Source: Toxotes chatareus (lineage: Eukaryota > Chordata > Actinopteri > Toxotidae). From it: 64,000 nt of DNA. The notes beneath the pieces were generated by a model. That model was not told the DNA's origin and made no database searches. It saw nothing but the letters and a program-made list of their open reading frames with translations. Position numbers and translations under genes: made by a program. This document shows positions 61,362 through 64,000 of this stretch, one piece after another; within the stretch, counting starts at the first letter, position 1; every line of letters begins with the position of its first letter. The stretch is from positions 10,750,001 through 10,814,000 of the forward strand of contig CM028895.1 in NCBI GenBank assembly GCA_016801885.1, given 5' to 3'.

Positions 61362-64000
61362 ACGGACGCCCCCTGGCGTCCGACCAGGCTTATCAGGATG
61401 CTTGGAATAAAAGTCTCTCAGCAGAACATCATCCAAAATGAGCTTGCGAGGGATCCAGGAGCGCTCCTCCGGACCATACCCCTCCCAATCAACCAGGTAT
61501 TGGTAGCCCCGACCCCGGCGCCGAACGTCCAGCACCTCCTTAACCAAGTATGCTGGGTGTCCATCAATGAGCAGGGGGGGAGGAGGGGAGTCGGAGGGGG
61601 GGCAAAGCTCACTAGAGGTGACTGGCTTGAGGAGGGAGACGTGGAAGGTAGGGTGGATCCGTAGAGAGGGAGGCAGCCTTAGACGAACAGAGGAGGGGTT
61701 GATAATTTTATCAACAACATACGGTCCAATATAACGAGGAGCCAGCTTGCGGGATGGAACCTGTAGGGGAAGATCACGGGAGGAGAGCCACACCTTTTGA
61801 CCCGGCTGATAGTCTGGCGCCGGGCGGCGTAGTCTGTTGGCCATCTGCTGGCTGCGTGTAGATGAACGAACCAAAGCTGCTCTGACAGCACGCCAGACTC
61901 CATGGCATCTGCGGAGGTGGGCTTGAACAGAGGGAACTGCTGAGTCCTCTTCCTGACTGGGGAAAAGGGGAGGTTGAAAACCGTTAGCAGCCATGAATGG
62001 GGACATACCTGTAGCGGAGTTCGAGAGTGAGTTGTGTGCATATTCCACCCAGGCTAGCTGCGTGCTCCAGGAGGCTGGGTTCCGTGCTGCTACGCAGCGG
62101 AGAGCTGTCTCCAGGCTCTGGTTGGCGCGCTCTGTCTGGCCGTTGGACTGAGGATGATAACCTGAGGACAAACTGGGAGTTGCACCAAGTGCTTTGCAAA
62201 AGGCGGTCCAAACTTGAGACGTGAACTGGGGACCTCGGTCTGACACAATGTCTGCAGGTAGACCATGGAGGCGAAAGACGTGTTCAGTTAGAAGATTGGC
62301 TGTTTCAAATGCTGAAGGGAGCTTAGGGAGGGGAATGAAATGGACACTTTTAGAAAAACGATCGACTACAGTAAGAATAACTGTGTTACCTTGGGAAGGG
62401 GGGAGACCAGAGACAAAATCCACAGCAATATGCGACCAAGGACGGTGAGGAATAGGAAGGGGTTTGAGGAGACCAGCAGGGGCACGGTGAGAGGATTTGC
62501 CACGGGCACAGACAGAGCAAGCATTAACATATTCCTGGGTGTCTAGGGCCATCCTGGGCCACCAAAAGCGTTGCTGAAGAAGGTGGAGGGTCCGACGAAT
62601 GCCAGGGTGACAGCTGAATTTAGCGGTGTGTATCCATTGGAGGACTTGGGAGCGAAGGTTACTGGGAACAAACAGTCGGTTCTCGGGGCAGTTGTTGGGT
62701 GCAGGATGATCTTTTAGGGCCTCCTTGACCCTGGTTTCGATATCCCACAATGCAGCTCCAATTATGCACGAGGGAGGAAGGATATTGGCTGGCTCAGATG
62801 GTGAGGTGTCTGGAGAGAATTGCCGAGACAGAGCATCAGGCTTGGTGTTATGAGAGCCAGGACGGTAGGTGAGGGTGAACACAAACCTGCTCAGAAACAG
62901 GGCCCAACGGGCTTGGCGAGGGTTGAGTCGCTTAGCAGAGCGAAGGTAAGCTAAATTTTTGTGGTCAGTCCATACCAAAAACGGTTGCTCACTTCCCTCC
63001 AGCCAGTGCCGCCATTCTTGGAGTGCTAGTACTACTGCCAACAGCTCACGGTTTCCCACGTCGTAATTTCTTTCAGCCGGGGTCAAACGTCGGGAGAAGA
63101 AAGCACAAGGGTGAATTTTTTGATCCACAGGGCTTCGTTGAGAAAGGACTGCTCCGACACCCATCTCAGAAGCGTCTACCTCAACAATGAACTGGAGAGA
63201 GGGATCAGGGTGAGATAGGATAGGAGCACTAGTGAACAGAGACTTTAATTGGGTGAATGCCGTGTCAGCCTCAGGGGTCCAGAGGAAGGGCTTAGCAACG
63301 GAGGTTAGACTGGTGAGGGGTGCTGCTACCTTACTGTAATTGCGTATGAACCTGCGATAGAAGTTGGCAAAGCCTAAGAACTGTTGTAGTTTTTTACGAG
63401 TGGAGGGAGTGGGCCAGTTAGTTACTGCTTTTATTTTGGAGGGATCTGGATGAAGTTGTCCTGGAGAAATGATGAAACCTAGAAAACTGACCTTGGAGAC
63501 ATGGAATTCACACTTCTCTGCTTTCACGAAGAGCTGGTTTTCCAGTAGGCGTTGGAGGACTTGGCGAACATGTTGGATGTGTTCAGGAAGTGAACGGGAG
63601 AAGATGAGGATGTCGTCGAGATAAACAAAGATGAATCGGTTTAGCATATCCCGGAGGACGTCATTTATCATCGCTTGGAAAACTGCTGGGGCGTTGGTTA
63701 AACCGAACGGCATTACCAGGTACTCGAAGTGACCAAGGGGGGTGTTGAAAGCGGTCTTCCACTCATCTCCTTCCCTGATGCGTACAAGGTGGTAGGCGTT
63801 TCTCAGGTCCAGTTTGCTAAATATGGTAGCTTGATGAAATGGCTCGAAGGCTGGGTCGATGAGAGGAAGGGGGTACTTATTTTTGATGGTGATGTCATTT
63901 AGCCCACGGAAGTCAATGCACGGTCGGAGGGTCTTGTCTTTCTTTTCTACAAAAAAGAATCCAGCGCCGAGAGGAGAGGAGGAGGGTCTGATCAGGCCGG
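61359..64000 (-). CDS. pol: Ty3/Gypsy pol polyprotein (5' end outside the window)
   Basis: The polyprotein copies and integrates the element. Counting from the Met at 63713 (an internal Met inside the RT domain, not the start), YLDD of reverse transcriptase is at residues 31-34. RNase H acidic residues are at about D180, E223, D250 and D293. The integrase zinc finger is H362/H369/C399/C402. The catalytic triad is D432, D492 and E528, with the 35-residue D-E spacing typical of retroviral integrases. A GPY module is at 663-665 and a chromodomain at about 721-770 (Y722, W743, Y746). Upstream of the Met, the frame stays open to the window edge through RT motifs DFRGLN and FSKLDLRNAYH, so the gene is partial. 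All catalytic positions are present. The chromodomain may guide integration to chromatin marks, as in other chromoviruses (inference). Confidence 0.95.
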   Translation of the reverse strand, partial: GLIRPSSSPLGAGFFFVEKKDKTLRPCIDFRGLNDITIKNKYPLPLIDPAFEPFHQATIFSKLDLRNAYHLVRIREGDEWKTAFNTPLGHFEYLVMPFGLTNAPAVFQAMINDVLRDMLNRFIFVYLDDILIFSRSLPEHIQHVRQVLQRLLENQLFVKAEKCEFHVSKVSFLGFIISPGQLHPDPSKIKAVTNWPTPSTRKKLQQFLGFANFYRRFIRNYSKVAAPLTSLTSVAKPFLWTPEADTAFTQLKSLFTSAPILSHPDPSLQFIVEVDASEMGVGAVLSQRSPVDQKIHPCAFFSRRLTPAERNYDVGNRELLAVVLALQEWRHWLEGSEQPFLVWTDHKNLAYLRSAKRLNPRQARWALFLSRFVFTLTYRPGSHNTKPDALSRQFSPDTSPSEPANILPPSCIIGAALWDIETRVKEALKDHPAPNNCPENRLFVPSNLRSQVLQWIHTAKFSCHPGIRRTLHLLQQRFWWPRMALDTQEYVNACSVCARGKSSHRAPAGLLKPLPIPHRPWSHIAVDFVSGLPPSQGNTVILTVVDRFSKSVHFIPLPKLPSAFETANLLTEHVFRLHGLPADIVSDRGPQFTSQVWTAFCKALGATPSLSSGYHPQSNGQTERANQSLETALRCVAARNPASWSTQLAWVEYAHNSLSNSATGMSPFMAANGFQPPLFPSQEEDSAVPSVQAHLRRCHGVWRAVRAALVRSSTRSQQMANRLRRPAPDYQPGQKVWLSSRDLPLQVPSRKLAPRYIGPYVVDKIINPSSVRLRLPPSLRIHPTFHVSLLKPVTSSELCPPSDSPPPPLLIDGHPAYLVKEVLDVRRRGRGYQYLVDWEGYGPEERSWIPRKLILDDVLLRDFYSKHPDKPGRTPGGVR

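Larger units (their letters stand above)
60837..64000 (-). mobile_element. Ty3/Gypsy LTR retrotransposon, chromovirus type, 3' part
   Basis: The element lies on the - strand, antisense to NBAS. Seen here are the 3' LTR (60837-61346), a polypurine tract and most of pol. The gag region, 5' LTR and primer-binding site would lie beyond 64000. The pol frame is open without a stop or shift through about 2.6 kb and ends in a chromodomain, which marks the chromovirus lineage of Metaviridae; the fish Sushi-ichi group is the nearest I know. An intact frame implies recent insertion. The flanking target duplication cannot be tested, since only one end is in the window. Confidence 0.93.

Noticed and set aside
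61227..61664. 145-codon + strand frame over the end of pol
   Set aside because: Opposite-strand shadow of the chromodomain-coding region of the retrotransposon.
1..64000. tRNA, rRNA, snoRNA or microRNA genes in the introns
   Set aside because: No cloverleaf A/B-box pairs, C/D-box pairs with matching terminal stem or convincing pre-miRNA stem could be established by eye. The hairpin at 27870 looks more like a transposon end pair.
1..64000. CRISPR array or bacterial operon
   Set aside because: All regular repeats are microsatellites or dispersed transposon copies, and the coding signal is spliced, so the DNA is eukaryotic.

Overview
The window is vertebrate nuclear DNA, most likely from a teleost fish and probably a percomorph. 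The coding parts are short phase-compatible exons with GT-AG introns. The gaps are full of (CA)n/(TG)n microsatellites, Tc1-like debris and dispersed repeats that I recognise from spiny-rayed fish genomes. No bacterial-style operon, rRNA, tRNA or CRISPR array is visible.

One host gene fills almost the whole window: NBAS (NBAS subunit of the NRZ tethering complex), read on the + strand. I could place 28 consecutive internal coding exons between 2049 and 58529. Every junction has AG acceptor and GT donor bases. The reading frame stays open through all 28, giving 3,542 coding bases (1,180 codons plus 2 bases). Compared from memory with human NBAS (about 2,370 aa), this is the middle half of the protein: the end of the linker after the N-terminal beta-propeller, the Sec39 domain (roughly exons 1-17) and part of the alpha-helical C-terminal half (exons 18-28). 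The first exons (start codon, propeller) and the last exons (C-terminus, 3' UTR) lie outside the window. NBAS works with RINT1 and ZW10 at the ER, where it tethers COPI vesicles returning from the Golgi to the syntaxin-18 SNARE set. It is also reported to take part in nonsense-mediated decay.

Layout: 1-2048 upstream intron; 2049-2944 exons 1-3; 2945-7756 large intron; 7757-10559 exons 4-6; 10560-22210 exons 7-11 with large introns; 24609-27319 exons 12-16; 27320-44319 exons 17-24 with repeat-rich introns; 44320-49244 an intron with a Tc1-like remnant, a CpG-dense patch and a TIR-bounded non-autonomous DNA transposon; 49245-50338 exons 25-26; 50339-57943 the largest complete intron; 57944-58529 exons 27-28; 58530-64000 the next intron, incomplete.

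That last intron carries the most striking object: the 3' part of a Ty3/Gypsy LTR retrotransposon on the - strand, antisense to NBAS. It has a 510-bp LTR (60837-61346) and a pol frame open from 61359 to the window edge, encoding reverse transcriptase, RNase H, integrase and a C-terminal chromodomain (chromovirus type). The lack of any stop or frameshift suggests a young insertion.

I found no clearly new biological system. The items most worth a second look are the intact chromovirus, the inverted pair of fish repeats in intron 21, the transposon with perfect 14-bp inverted ends in intron 24, a very strong G-quadruplex-forming tract just upstream of exon 7, and a CA repeat that starts inside the exon 28 donor site.
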